Below, piece after piece: positions 8,674 through 18,268 of a stretch of 55,528 nucleotides of DNA. The first letter of the stretch is position 1; each line of letters opens with the position of its first letter. The stretch lies in contig JAGCCQ010000018.1 in NCBI GenBank assembly GCA_017651565.1, forward strand, positions 1 through 55,528, written 5' to 3'. The notes beneath the pieces were generated by a model, which ran no database searches, was not told where the DNA came from, and saw nothing but the letters and a program-made list of their open reading frames with translations. The position numbers and the translations under genes were made by a program. This DNA is from Bacilli bacterium. Its GTDB lineage: Bacteria > Bacillota_I > Bacilli_A > RFN20 > CAG-826.

Positions 8674-10914
8674 TTAAATAATTACGTCTTTAGATAACTT
8701 ATATTCGCCGTCTTTAATCTTCTTAACCAATTCATCATAATTGAGTGGTTTGCCATATAAGTAACCTTGTAAACGTCCACAGTGAGCACTCTCTAAGAAT
8801 TCGGCTTGTTCTATTGTTTCAACACCTTCGCAAAGAGTCTTCATGCCAAGTTCTTCTGCTAAGTTAATAACGCAACTGATGAGTGCTTTTTCTTTAGAAG
8901 AACCTTTGAATCCTCTAATGAAGTCCATATCAAGTTTTAAGACATCGAATTCATAATCTTTTAAAACATTAAGCGAAGAATAACCACTGCCGAAGTCATC
9001 AAGCCATACAGCATAACCATTAGCGTGTAATTCAGTTATTGTTTCTTTTACTAAGTCTTTCTTCTTAGTCAAAGCAGATTCAGTGATCTCAACATGGATT
9101 AATTCATGTGGAACTTTATACTTATCAACGATTTCGTTAATAGTTTTAACTAAATTGATAACCCCAAAGTCTGCACGAGAGAAGTTAATAGATACAGGCA
9201 TTACTGGTAATTGGAAATCTAAATTGAAACGAATCTTTTCACATACAATCCTTAAAATTTCTTTATCTAATTTATAAATGAGATTAGAACTTTCAAGAAC
9301 AGGAACGAATACGCCAGGAGATAAGAAACCATACTTAGGATCAATCCATCTAGCAAGGGCTTCTACACCACAAAGTTCTCTACCCTTAGACCAAACAACT
9401 GGTTGGAAGAAAGCTTTAATGTATCCTTTTTCGATAGCTTCATCTATATGAGTAGCAACATATTGAGCTTTTGTAGTCTCTTCATGCATTCTCTTATCGA
9501 AGAAAACAATTCTTTCATTTTTTCTAACACTCTTAATTTCAGTACATGCGTATCTAGCTTTTTCAACACCAACCTGTGGTTCATACATTGTATCGATAAG
9601 TAAACATGCACCAACGTTTAAGCCAACTCTAACAATAGGTGTCCTTTCAAGAATCATTTGAGCAGCTTTTTCTACCTTTTCAACGATTCTACCTGTATTA
9701 GTAAGTGCCATGAAGTGGTCATCTGATTGACGAGTTAATAATGTTCCTTCATCAAAACATTCTTTGAAGATTTCACCTACATCTTTCAACAAGTTGTTAC
9801 CTTCAAGATAACCTTTTTGGTCGTTATAGATCTTAAAGTGTCTTAAGTTTAAAAATAAGTAAACAAATTCTCCACCTTTAGGGTTTTCTGCTTGAATCTT
9901 TACTTTACATTGGTCTAAGAAATAACGATATGAATATAAGCCAGTAAGCTTATCCTTAGTAGCCATTTCTTCAAGTTTTTCATCTTTTTGTGCTTCTCTA
10001 ATACGTTGATTGTAAATAGAAATAGCAACCATAACTAAGGAAATATAGAACGTCAGATAGTTAACACCATCACCTTCTGGAAGCATTCTTGCTGTGTAAC
10101 CTGATGCCGGATCCCACCATGACTCTATGTGAGTTAAGATGAAATAGAAGGCAAAGAATACAACACCTAACATTCCAACAGAAATGTATGGTCTCCAAAT
10201 CAACAAACAAGCAACATAAATAACCATTGTTAAGAAACATATGATTTGTTTAAATTGTCTTTCATCTGTTCCAGGGAATGAAGATGTACTAATGAAATCT
10301 GAATAGGAAACCATGATACCAAACGCTAAACAAACAAGAGCAAATAAGGAAATTGTAGCAATTGCCCATCCTTTAACTTGCTTCTTTTGTTTATACTTTT
10401 GGATAGTCGCAAAAATAACACATACGTTAAATGCAACGATAGAAGCATAGAACACTACCGTTAAAGCACTATAAATGTTATTAATCTTTTCATTTATGCC
10501 ATTCTTTGAATAGAAAATTAAATTATGTTTAATCAATAAAGGGAAGCAGCAACAGAAAAGAAGAGAAATACCTGCAAAGATTATTGTTAAAAGAAATCTT
10601 CTCTTAGAATTTTCCTTCTTTAAAAATTGAGAGCAGAATACAAGCATCGCTCCCCCAAGAGATAGTAACAAGAAATAACTTAATAAATATCTAGCGAATG
10701 CTAAATCAAAAGCCATTCCGCTAGCTAATTTTGGAAAGAAATATTTATCTGATTGTCTAACAATCAAGAAAAGTTCAAGGCCGATAATAATAGCGGACAT
10801 GAAAACGCCTGACCTCATATTAGCTGCGTTTAAATAATCATTAACGTATTTGCTATTTTTATGAAAGCCAAAAATATTTCTAAAACCGTTCCAAAACTTT
10901 TTTAAAAACTTCAT
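8674..10914 (-). CDS. Membrane EAL phosphodiesterase with degenerate GGDEF domain
   Basis: This 746-residue protein has about eight membrane helices (residues 38-300), a GGDEF-fold domain (about 315-475) and an EAL domain (about 485-740). The GGDEF site is broken: it reads SDDHF at 397-401, and the metal-binding Asp of FDxDxFK is Asn356, so cyclase activity is unlikely. The EAL domain looks intact: E518 (in EAL), N577, E609, D639-D640 (DDFG), K660, E696 and Q703 are all present. It should hydrolyse cyclic-di-GMP to pGpG, with the dead GGDEF domain perhaps sensing GTP and the membrane part sensing a ligand. TATAAT (10925-10930) lies 10 nt before the ATG with no Shine-Dalgarno site, so the mRNA is likely nearly leaderless. 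Confidence 0.88.
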   Translation of the reverse strand: MKFLKKFWNGFRNIFGFHKNSKYVNDYLNAANMRSGVFMSAIIIGLELFLIVRQSDKYFFPKLASGMAFDLAFARYLLSYFLLLSLGGAMLVFCSQFLKKENSKRRFLLTIIFAGISLLFCCCFPLLIKHNLIFYSKNGINEKINNIYSALTVVFYASIVAFNVCVIFATIQKYKQKKQVKGWAIATISLFALVCLAFGIMVSYSDFISTSSFPGTDERQFKQIICFLTMVIYVACLLIWRPYISVGMLGVVFFAFYFILTHIESWWDPASGYTARMLPEGDGVNYLTFYISLVMVAISIYNQRIREAQKDEKLEEMATKDKLTGLYSYRYFLDQCKVKIQAENPKGGEFVYLFLNLRHFKIYNDQKGYLEGNNLLKDVGEIFKECFDEGTLLTRQSDDHFMALTNTGRIVEKVEKAAQMILERTPIVRVGLNVGACLLIDTMYEPQVGVEKARYACTEIKSVRKNERIVFFDKRMHEETTKAQYVATHIDEAIEKGYIKAFFQPVVWSKGRELCGVEALARWIDPKYGFLSPGVFVPVLESSNLIYKLDKEILRIVCEKIRFNLDFQLPVMPVSINFSRADFGVINLVKTINEIVDKYKVPHELIHVEITESALTKKKDLVKETITELHANGYAVWLDDFGSGYSSLNVLKDYEFDVLKLDMDFIRGFKGSSKEKALISCVINLAEELGMKTLCEGVETIEQAEFLESAHCGRLQGYLYGKPLNYDELVKKIKDGEYKLSKDVII

Positions 10915-10924
10915 CGATAGATTA

Positions 10925-10930
10925 ATTATA
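10925..10930 (-). promoter_or_regulatory. -10 box close to start of the EAL gene
   Basis: A perfect TATAAT on the minus strand, 10 nt before the ATG at 10914. Transcription would begin about 3-4 nt before the start codon. Confidence 0.5.
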
Positions 10931-10982
10931 ATACGAAAAAGTTATTTGAAAATATTATTTTATATAATTTGTAGTATAAGAA

Positions 10983-11005
10983 AAACGCGATGTATGCTCG
11001 CGTTT
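10983..11005 (-). terminator. Rho-independent terminator of mscL
   Basis: AAACGCGA/TCGCGTTT stem with a 7-nt loop, then TTC TTAT on the minus strand. Confidence 0.75.
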
Positions 11006-11033
11006 AACTTTTTCGTTTTTTTAGAATACGTTA

Positions 11034-11594
11034 TTATTTCTTTTCCAAAAGCATCTTGATATCAGTTAATAATTGTTCACTTCTAGAAAGTTTATTAGCT
11101 TCTTCTTCAGCTTTCTTCTTTTCTTCTTCAGCAGCAACTCTAGCAGCTTCTTTATCAGCAAGATATTTTTCTTGTTTCTTTGTTAATGGCTTACCAGCAA
11201 CTTTTCTCTTTTCAATCTTGTTTTCGATTTTTTCATCTTTAGCGCCGAAGTCTTTTGCTTTGTTAATAGCCTTAATGATAAGGAACAATACAAATGCAAT
11301 TAAGAAGAAGTTAATGATTGCAGAAATTAATGCACCCCAATCGATGAAGATTGATGCAGTCATATCGATTGTGCCTTCCGCATCTTTTACAACTTTTAAG
11401 AATGTATAGATTCCAGTAGCATCATCGCCGCCAATAATAGCAGCAATTACAAAATTGATTAATGGTTTAAGAACACCATTTGTTAAAGCAGTTACGATAG
11501 CGGTAAAAGCACCACCAATGATAACACCAACAGCTAAATCAAGAACGTTACCTCTTGAAATGAATTTTTTGAATTCACTAAAAAACTTTTTCAT
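11034..11594 (-). CDS. mscL: Large-conductance mechanosensitive channel MscL
   Basis: The N-terminus FKKFISRGNVLDLAVGVIIG, TM1 and the region following it are classic MscL, with TM2 at about 90-110. The pentameric channel opens under membrane tension to release solutes on osmotic downshock. At 186 residues it is longer than the usual 130-150. The extra length is a Lys/Glu/Ala-rich C-terminal helix (about 120-186), likely an extended coiled-coil bundle. A GGGAGAG site lies about 10 nt before the ATG, and the gene has its own terminator, so it is monocistronic. Confidence 0.95.
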   Translation of the reverse strand: MKKFFSEFKKFISRGNVLDLAVGVIIGGAFTAIVTALTNGVLKPLINFVIAAIIGGDDATGIYTFLKVVKDAEGTIDMTASIFIDWGALISAIINFFLIAFVLFLIIKAINKAKDFGAKDEKIENKIEKRKVAGKPLTKKQEKYLADKEAARVAAEEEKKKAEEEANKLSRSEQLLTDIKMLLEKK

Positions 11595-11762
11595 GAAATA
11601 TAGTCTCTCCCTTTAATTTAAATAAATGTTAACACCAAAAATATGTATTTTAAAGACCATTTATTACATAGTTATTACACTTTTTTATTCAATTAGGTTG
11701 CTCCATAAAATTTATTTAATTAAAATAATTTTAAGGAGTCTTGTTTTTTATAAACTGAAGAG

Positions 11763-11768
11763 TATCAT
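11763..11768 (+). promoter_or_regulatory. -10 box close to start of the ThrE-like gene
   Basis: TATCAT, 9 nt before the ATG at 11778. No Shine-Dalgarno site lies at the right distance; the AAGGAG at about 11731 is over 40 nt away. Confidence 0.4.
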
Positions 11769-11777
11769 TTTTTAATT

Positions 11778-13040
11778 ATGAATAAGTTAGATTACGTTTT
11801 AGACTTTTGTAAAGAATTCGCTAAAGATATGCTAGTATCGGGCGCACACATAGAAAGAGTTAATCTTCAAATAGAGAAATTATGCCATGCGTACGGGCTA
11901 CATGATGTCACATGTGCAAACCTTTCTACTAGAATTTCTATATCTGCAAAAGATGAAAATCAGAACTACTCTCAAAGACAAACTGATGTTCCTCCACTAT
12001 CAATTAACTTAGAAAGACTTAAAAAACTTAATCATTTGTATTACAGAATTAAAGAAGAGATGCCTAATGCTTCTACATTAAGAACTCTATTAGCTGGTAT
12101 CACCACTAATGATTTCCCAATGTGGGCTATTTTACTTGGTAATATAGTTGCTATGTTAGGCTTAGGCAGAACTTTTGGTGGTACTTGGCCAGATCTTTTA
12201 ATCATTGTTGTAAATACAGTGGCTATATTCTTTGGCTGTAAATTATTTAACAAAATCAAGCTAAACAAAATCATTCTAAACTTCGTGATGATGTTTTTAT
12301 GTTCATTGTTTACGTTAGGAATGTATAAAGCAGGTTTTGTTCATTCCTTCTTTATAGTTCTTATAACTAATACGTTCTTATTAATTCCTGGCATTCCAAT
12401 GATTAACTGCGCTAGAAACTTTTTATGTGGTAGTGAAGCAAACGGAATTATTGAACTATTAAAGGTGTTCTTAGAAGTGTGCACTATTGTCGCGGGTATT
12501 GCTGGAGCATATTTCTTCTTTGGAGATTTAAATGTTGAATTAATTAACGAATTTGCTCCTAAAGACCATAACTTCTTAGAAAACGTTGAATTAACTTTCT
12601 TAACCTTAATGGCCACTACTGGTTTCTCAATCGGATTTAATATCCACTTCAAAGACTTACCGTTTGCTATGATCGGCGGTGTCATTATTAGAATTTGTTA
12701 TATTGCATTCCAGGCAATTTTCCCAGATTATAGATTGTTCTATTGTTTACTCGCTAGTTTCTTTGCTGCTTTATATAGCGAAATTCTCGCGATTACGAGG
12801 AAAAATCCATCAACACTATATTTGTACCCATCTATCATTCCTTTGATTCCTGGTGACCTTATTTGCTTAGTTTCATTAGGAGTTATATGGCAAAACACAG
12901 ACTTATTAAAACTAGGTGCTGACTTAGCATTCGCTTTAATTGGCATTTCATTTGGATTCGTAGTTTGTTCTACTGTAGTCCACTATGTTAGAAAATTTAG
13001 ATTCAAAAAGATCGTTAACGAAGCTGAAATAAAGCAATAA
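11778..13040 (+). CDS. Threonine/serine exporter family protein (fused ThrE)
   Basis: The 420-residue protein has the two halves of the ThrE family in one chain. The N-terminal cytoplasmic part (about 1-110, starting with the typical LDFCxExAKDMLVSGAHIERV) leads into about five helices (ThrE/DUF1212), and the C-terminal part has five more helices (about 270-400, DUF3815-like). Family members export threonine and serine or related small molecules. In many Firmicutes the two halves are separate genes, so this is the fused form known from Corynebacterium. The gene is monocistronic, with a promoter very near the ATG and a terminator at 13062-13078. Confidence 0.85.
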   Translation: MNKLDYVLDFCKEFAKDMLVSGAHIERVNLQIEKLCHAYGLHDVTCANLSTRISISAKDENQNYSQRQTDVPPLSINLERLKKLNHLYYRIKEEMPNASTLRTLLAGITTNDFPMWAILLGNIVAMLGLGRTFGGTWPDLLIIVVNTVAIFFGCKLFNKIKLNKIILNFVMMFLCSLFTLGMYKAGFVHSFFIVLITNTFLLIPGIPMINCARNFLCGSEANGIIELLKVFLEVCTIVAGIAGAYFFFGDLNVELINEFAPKDHNFLENVELTFLTLMATTGFSIGFNIHFKDLPFAMIGGVIIRICYIAFQAIFPDYRLFYCLLASFFAALYSEILAITRKNPSTLYLYPSIIPLIPGDLICLVSLGVIWQNTDLLKLGADLAFALIGISFGFVVCSTVVHYVRKFRFKKIVNEAEIKQ

Positions 13041-13061
13041 CTAACATCAAATGTTTATAAG

Positions 13062-13078
13062 GAAGACTGATTGTCTTC
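13062..13078 (+). terminator. Rho-independent terminator
   Basis: GAAGAC/GTCTTC stem with a 5-nt loop and a T8 tail, after the ThrE-like gene. Confidence 0.75.
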
Positions 13079-13207
13079 TTTTTTATTTATACTATAAATA
13101 TTTTAATTTTCGATGATAAATCCTACTTTAAATCAAAATATCCTGTTACATTTATTTATTCCAATATTGTATTAATGCTTTTCTTTTGAAATTTAAGAAA
13201 CAAAAAA

Positions 13208-13235
13208 AGCATTCAATTTTCGAATCTTGAACGCT
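13208..13235 (-). terminator. Rho-independent terminator
   Basis: Nine-pair stem AGCGTTCAA/TTGAATGCT (one G-T pair) and a T7 run on the minus strand, downstream of the phosphatase lipoprotein gene. Confidence 0.7.
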
Positions 13236-13266
13236 TTATTTTTGATTTGATTATTTTATTGGCTAA

Positions 13267-15036
13267 TTAGCAAACAACTGCGAGATTACCTAAAATTAAG
13301 TTATTTGCAACACCTGTAATTTCGACAGTGTGTTCACCGACGCTTAATTCGCCTAAATCGCCTAATTTAACAAAGTAGTAGTTAACTCTGCCACTTCCAC
13401 ATGTACCAAATCCAGCTGCTTCGAATGTTATATCTGGGATTGTTACAGCGTTTCCATCAACAGTTGCAGAAATTGAAGAGCCGATTTTCTTTGAAGTAGT
13501 TTGTTCACTATTACCGAGGTAAGCATATAATGCTTTTTCACCAGCTTTAGTAACGTTGACTTTTGCAGTAACTTTTGCACCAGCACTCATAACTGCTGAA
13601 TATTCAGGTTTATTTCTTGCTGTTAAAGATACTTTATCTTCATGTTCAACAGTTGTGCCTTCAGCAGTCATATCTTTAGGAGAAACAACTACTTGGCCAT
13701 TGTCGTTAGTTGGTGCAGCGCCTTCAACTAAGATGCTCATAACTTTAGCAATGTTTTCTTTAGAAACACCGATAGAAATTAATGCATTGTAAGTTTTTTC
13801 TTGGAAGTCTTTACCAGGCATTGCTTCAATTTCAGAAATATAAACAGAAATATCATCTTGGCCAGCTTGAGAACCAATATATCTCTTTTCGCCGATTTCG
13901 CCGAAGTTAGAGAATAAGTAATCTTGATAAATTTCATTAAGTGGTACGCCTAATACACCATTTAATAAGATAGCGACTAAGCCAGTTCTATCAGTACCGA
14001 TACGGCAGTGATAGTATGTTGGATAATTATTTTCATCAGCTAAGATTCTGAATACGTTTACAACATTTTCAGTATTTCTTGAGAGGTGATGTTTTGATTT
14101 AGTTTGTCCCTTATAGTCCATATAAGTGTTATAGACTGTGGTTCCATCTAAATTGAAGTTATATCCATTATCATTATGTAAAACAATTTCAGTTTTAACT
14201 TTTAATTGATTTATCATGATGTCTTTGCCTTCATCATCAATTGGAATATGAGTGCCGCCACTTTGATATCCATTACCACAAGTTCTATAGATTAAGCCTT
14301 GTCTAATAGTTCCGCCACTAGGAAGAACTCTTCCACCCATATCTCTACAGTTAGTCATATTGTTACCGATGTAAAGATTTCTTGGATATGTTGTGTCAAC
14401 ATTTAATGAATAAACACCAGAAGTTGTAACATCATCGCCTTCATAAGCATTGATTCTATAGAAGTTTGTTCCTAAGAAAAGGTTGTATAAATCTAAGCTT
14501 TGTTCGTTAGTGCCTTTGATTTCAAATCCATCAGAGAAGTCCATTTTTGTTGAAAGACTTACAGAGTATTTAACATTAGCACTATGATTCTCATAATCCC
14601 AAGAAAGTGTTGTTTTTGTTGCTTCAACATCTTTATTAGCAACTTGAACAGGATTGGAATTTTTCTTACTTCCGTCAGGATAATTGTTTGTAGGAATTGT
14701 TTTATATTCACCAGTGTATGAAAGATATTCTTTTTGAGCTGCTGTGTGAATTTCGATAGGATCAGCAAATTTTGTTACATTATTGAATCCGCCAATACCA
14801 TCGGCATTATAATCAGCTTTGTATCCACAAGTTTTACAAATAGCAACTATTTTGGCACCATCAACTGTTGGATCTCCAAAAACGTGTTTGCCAAGAGAAT
14901 CTTTTTCATCGCCTGATTCAGCTGCGTGCCAGTGATTATTAGCATCGCTTGACCATTCAGTTTTAAATTTTGTTCCCCCACATGCAGTCATTAAGAATAA
15001 TGCTGACATTACACATAATATTTTGGTTTTTTTCAT
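13267..15036 (-). CDS. Secreted tyrosine-phosphatase-like lipoprotein
   Basis: This 589-residue protein has a lipoprotein signal ending LMTAC (Cys19). A Cys-rich segment (C67, C70) is followed by an Fn3-like domain (about 135-215). The catalytic domain (about 220-440) begins with the NCRDMGGR motif of the Y_phosphatase3/MptpB-like group and holds the P-loop HCRIGTDRTG (C344, R350; C-x5-R). A C-terminal beta-sandwich (about 465-589) resembles a carbohydrate-binding module. Such phosphatases remove phosphate from phosphotyrosine, phosphoserine or phosphoinositides. The P-loop has Thr where MptpB-like enzymes have Lys. It would act outside the cell, tethered to the membrane. AAGGAG lies 10 nt before the ATG. 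The upstream neighbour is a longer paralogue. Confidence 0.8.
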   Translation of the reverse strand: MKKTKILCVMSALFLMTACGGTKFKTEWSSDANNHWHAAESGDEKDSLGKHVFGDPTVDGAKIVAICKTCGYKADYNADGIGGFNNVTKFADPIEIHTAAQKEYLSYTGEYKTIPTNNYPDGSKKNSNPVQVANKDVEATKTTLSWDYENHSANVKYSVSLSTKMDFSDGFEIKGTNEQSLDLYNLFLGTNFYRINAYEGDDVTTSGVYSLNVDTTYPRNLYIGNNMTNCRDMGGRVLPSGGTIRQGLIYRTCGNGYQSGGTHIPIDDEGKDIMINQLKVKTEIVLHNDNGYNFNLDGTTVYNTYMDYKGQTKSKHHLSRNTENVVNVFRILADENNYPTYYHCRIGTDRTGLVAILLNGVLGVPLNEIYQDYLFSNFGEIGEKRYIGSQAGQDDISVYISEIEAMPGKDFQEKTYNALISIGVSKENIAKVMSILVEGAAPTNDNGQVVVSPKDMTAEGTTVEHEDKVSLTARNKPEYSAVMSAGAKVTAKVNVTKAGEKALYAYLGNSEQTTSKKIGSSISATVDGNAVTIPDITFEAAGFGTCGSGRVNYYFVKLGDLGELSVGEHTVEITGVANNLILGNLAVVC

Positions 15037-15150
15037 TTTCTTCTTACTCCTTAACCTGTAATAACTTATTAAAATACGCGCGTTATAAAAACGATTATTA
15101 AATTGTTTTCTTAGGACTATTTTGACAAAAATGGAAAAAATCGAAAAAAA

Positions 15151-15184
15151 ATACCTTGTCTAAATCGTTTCTATCGCAAGGTAT
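15151..15184 (-). terminator. Rho-independent terminator
   Basis: ATACCTTG/CAAGGTAT stem with an 18-nt loop, followed by T8 on the minus strand, after the gene at 15206-18115. Confidence 0.7.
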
Positions 15185-15205
15185 TTTCTAAATCTTATTA
15201 ATGAA

Positions 15206-18115
15206 TTAATAAATTATGTAAATATTTCTAATAATAATATTGTAACTAGCTAATCTATTAATTACAAAAGTATTATTACCATCAATATAGTTAATCTCTC
15301 CAAGATCAACCATGCCAAATCCAGAATATCCGCTAGCTACAGGATTTGTAGAAGGAAACATACTGCCATAACTAATATTTTTATATTCCGAAATATCAAT
15401 AGTGTTGTTGTTGATTTTAAATTCGATGTTAGCATTCCCATTAGATCCATTTGTATACATGTTTCTATCGCCATTACTACTGAAGTTATCCATACAACCT
15501 TCAAGAACAATATTAGCTGTTCCACTGCCATTCATATTAAACACATATGAAATGGAATTTCCGTTGGTATTTAACTTCAAACAGCCTTCTGGTGTACCGT
15601 CTTTATTAGATGATCCAGAAGCAAATGCACCATTTGGTGCAGCAAGGCCAATTCTTTTCTTACCACATTCACATTCAGAATATTTATACGCCATAGCTCC
15701 ATTAGAAGCAGGCATTGAAGTTTCTGTTCCAAAAGAGTGTGTGTGAGGAGGAACATAGTTTCCTTGATTTTCATCCACAGTTGCAGGAACACCAAATACT
15801 GAAAGTCTTCCTAGTTTCATGTCGTTAGCTAAGCCACTAATTTTAATCGTGTGCTCACCAGCAGCTAAATTAGTAACTTCTCCTAGAGGTACAAAGTAAT
15901 AATTTGTTCTATTACCACTACAATAACCCATACCAGCTTCTTCAAAGTTCTTTGTAGGAATTGTTACACTAACATCATCAACAGTTAGGCTGACGGAAGT
16001 ATTTATGTACTTAGAAGTACTTCTTGTATTATGCCCTAAATACGCATAAATATAAGCTGTGCCACTACCTGTAGTTGAAAAAGCATAAGAAGCAGAAGTA
16101 CTATTAGTTAATTTGAGATAGTATTCAGGTTCTTGTCTATCAACTATGCTAGTTCTTTCTGTATAGACAACGTTTCCACCTTGAACAACCATTTGGTTAA
16201 CATTTAAACCAATTTGACCTTGTGCATTATTAGGTTTAGGTCCTTCCGTTAATAAATCAATAACTGTATCCAATTGAGAAGCAGAAACGCCAATTGCAAG
16301 CAAAGTATTGTATGCTTTTTCTTGAAAATTATCTCCAGGCATAGCAATAATTTCACGCAAATATTTAGCAATGTCGTCTCTATCACCATTGCCAATTACT
16401 CTTTGGCTGCCAATCTTACCAAAGTTGGAAAATAAGTAGTCTTGATAAATTTCATTAAGTGGAACACCTAAAATACCATTAACAAGAATTGCTACTAAGC
16501 CAGTTCTATCCGTACCGATTTTGCAGTGATAGAAAAGTGGATAATTACTTTCATCTGATAAAATTTTGAAAACATTTTTAACAGACTCAGTATTTCTGCT
16601 GAAGTGGGATAGTGAATTCTTACCGTCTTGTTTATCATAATCCATATATGCATAGAAAGTGTTTACATCAATAGAAGGTCCAACTTCATATTGGTTTGTA
16701 TCAGCAATATAAATTTCGTTTTTCACACCTAATTGATTTACCATAGTTTCTTTTACAGCAGAGCTACTCCAAGTACCATTTTGGTTTTTACCACTAGTTC
16801 TATAAATTAAACCTTGTTTAACTTTTCCACCAAAAATTGTTGTTCTACCACCCATATCACGGCAATTTGTCATAGAAGTAATAGTTAAGTTTCTAGGGCA
16901 TGTATCATCTACCACAAATGTTTTAATCGAAGAATATTCAACAGAATTGTCAGTGTATTTTGCTGCAATCTTAAAGTAGTTAGTTCCCAAGAACACGTTG
17001 TATAAATCAATCGATTTACTTGTTGTTCCAACAACTTCATAACCATCAGATAAGTCTGCATATTGTCCGAAAGTAACAGTATACTTGCTTAAAGTTTTTC
17101 CTGAAGCAGGTGAGAAATTCCAAGCAAGATTTACTGGCAAAGCATCACTTAAATGAGATGTGCCATTAGGGTAATCATTTGCGGTCAAATCCAAGTAGTC
17201 ACCACTATAAGATAAAAATTGTTTTTGTTGGCTTGTGTGAATTTCTTTTGTTTGTGTTAAATCGGTAGTAACAGTGAATCTATCAGCAATAACTGTGAAA
17301 TTATAAGAAATATCTGCAAAAGCTCTATCTTTTCTAGAGATAGTTACTGTATGTTCTCCTGCAACGAGGTTAGATCCTTTATTAATTTCAACACCAGATG
17401 AATTCTTAACTGAAACATAATATAAGTTAGAGTTTAATTCTTCAGTTGCACCACTATTAAAGTTTTTATAAACAACTAGACCGCTGCTTAAACTATTGTA
17501 TGTATCGTTTGTTGTGTAATTGATATTTGAATCTACATATGAAGTTCCGATTTCGTAATTATCTAAGCCTTGATTATCAGCTTCAGAACATGTGTAACAA
17601 TATGAGATGCTTTTGATGTCAACAGAGCCACCTTCTGCTTTAAATTCAACATAGCGCATATAAGGAACACTAAATGAATCATAAGTAATTCCGTCTACAT
17701 AAGGTTTAATAGCAACGTATTCTCCCCAAGTAGTACCATCGTTTGATGCTCTAAACTTTAATGAAGCACCATTACCTAATGAGAACCTAGGGACAAAATA
17801 CGAAAGAGACGTTAATTGATCGGTGTTACTAAGAGTTCCGCCATTAGCAAGAACAACGTGGCCTTGAGAAGATTGTGATGCATTTGTGTATGCGAATCCA
17901 ACTACTGCACCATTTCCTTTATCAGTTGCAACACTTTGATTTCCATCGATATATTTATTTGATGAGTTTAAAGTTAAAAAGTATGAGGCATCTGCTTTGA
18001 CGGTAGATGGATTAAAAATATTTCCATTACTATCATCGTTAAGTACAACAACCGTTGTTATTGCACCAACTGATAAAAACAAAGAGCATGCCATTATTCT
18101 TAACTTATTTTTCAT
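15206..18115 (-). CDS. Large secreted tyrosine-phosphatase-like protein with several binding modules
   Basis: The 969-residue protein starts with a signal peptide or anchor (about 7-25) without a lipobox. An F5/8-like beta domain (about 95-175) is followed by an Ig-like stretch, an Fn3-like domain and a phosphatase domain (about 405-635) with NCRDMGGR and the P-loop HCKIGTDRTG (C531, R537). The same C-terminal beta-sandwich as its neighbour comes next (about 665-775). A short His/Cys segment and a second carbohydrate-binding-like module (about 820-969) complete it. It is a paralogue of the downstream gene; the catalytic domain and first module align along their length. Two AAAAGGGG copies precede the ATG, the nearer one being the ribosome site. 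Substrate unknown. Binding modules suggest it docks on a polysaccharide or glycosylated surface. Confidence 0.8.
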   Translation of the reverse strand: MKNKLRIMACSLFLSVGAITTVVVLNDDSNGNIFNPSTVKADASYFLTLNSSNKYIDGNQSVATDKGNGAVVGFAYTNASQSSQGHVVLANGGTLSNTDQLTSLSYFVPRFSLGNGASLKFRASNDGTTWGEYVAIKPYVDGITYDSFSVPYMRYVEFKAEGGSVDIKSISYCYTCSEADNQGLDNYEIGTSYVDSNINYTTNDTYNSLSSGLVVYKNFNSGATEELNSNLYYVSVKNSSGVEINKGSNLVAGEHTVTISRKDRAFADISYNFTVIADRFTVTTDLTQTKEIHTSQQKQFLSYSGDYLDLTANDYPNGTSHLSDALPVNLAWNFSPASGKTLSKYTVTFGQYADLSDGYEVVGTTSKSIDLYNVFLGTNYFKIAAKYTDNSVEYSSIKTFVVDDTCPRNLTITSMTNCRDMGGRTTIFGGKVKQGLIYRTSGKNQNGTWSSSAVKETMVNQLGVKNEIYIADTNQYEVGPSIDVNTFYAYMDYDKQDGKNSLSHFSRNTESVKNVFKILSDESNYPLFYHCKIGTDRTGLVAILVNGILGVPLNEIYQDYLFSNFGKIGSQRVIGNGDRDDIAKYLREIIAMPGDNFQEKAYNTLLAIGVSASQLDTVIDLLTEGPKPNNAQGQIGLNVNQMVVQGGNVVYTERTSIVDRQEPEYYLKLTNSTSASYAFSTTGSGTAYIYAYLGHNTRSTSKYINTSVSLTVDDVSVTIPTKNFEEAGMGYCSGNRTNYYFVPLGEVTNLAAGEHTIKISGLANDMKLGRLSVFGVPATVDENQGNYVPPHTHSFGTETSMPASNGAMAYKYSECECGKKRIGLAAPNGAFASGSSNKDGTPEGCLKLNTNGNSISYVFNMNGSGTANIVLEGCMDNFSSNGDRNMYTNGSNGNANIEFKINNNTIDISEYKNISYGSMFPSTNPVASGYSGFGMVDLGEINYIDGNNTFVINRLASYNIIIRNIYIIY

Positions 18116-18253
18116 ATATGTCCCCTTTTAGTATTGATCCCCTTTTAATAATGATTTAATTATATTTTATTTTTTACGCTATGTGTACGTGTATTTAATA
18201 AATTTGTTTTGCAACAATAATAAATTATTAATTTCTTAATTTTTCTATTAGTG

Positions 18254-18259
18254 TATAAT
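18254..18259 (+). promoter_or_regulatory. -10 box close to start
   Basis: A perfect TATAAT, 9 nt before the ATG at 18269. The GTG at 18251 lies upstream of this box and therefore cannot be the start if the box is used. Confidence 0.55.
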
Positions 18260-18268
18260 GTCTCCGTT

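Noticed and set aside
10195..11409. Frames opposite mscL and other genes on the reverse strand
   Set aside because: They are shadows of strongly coding genes (Ser- and Phe-rich translations opposite Lys/Glu-rich helices).
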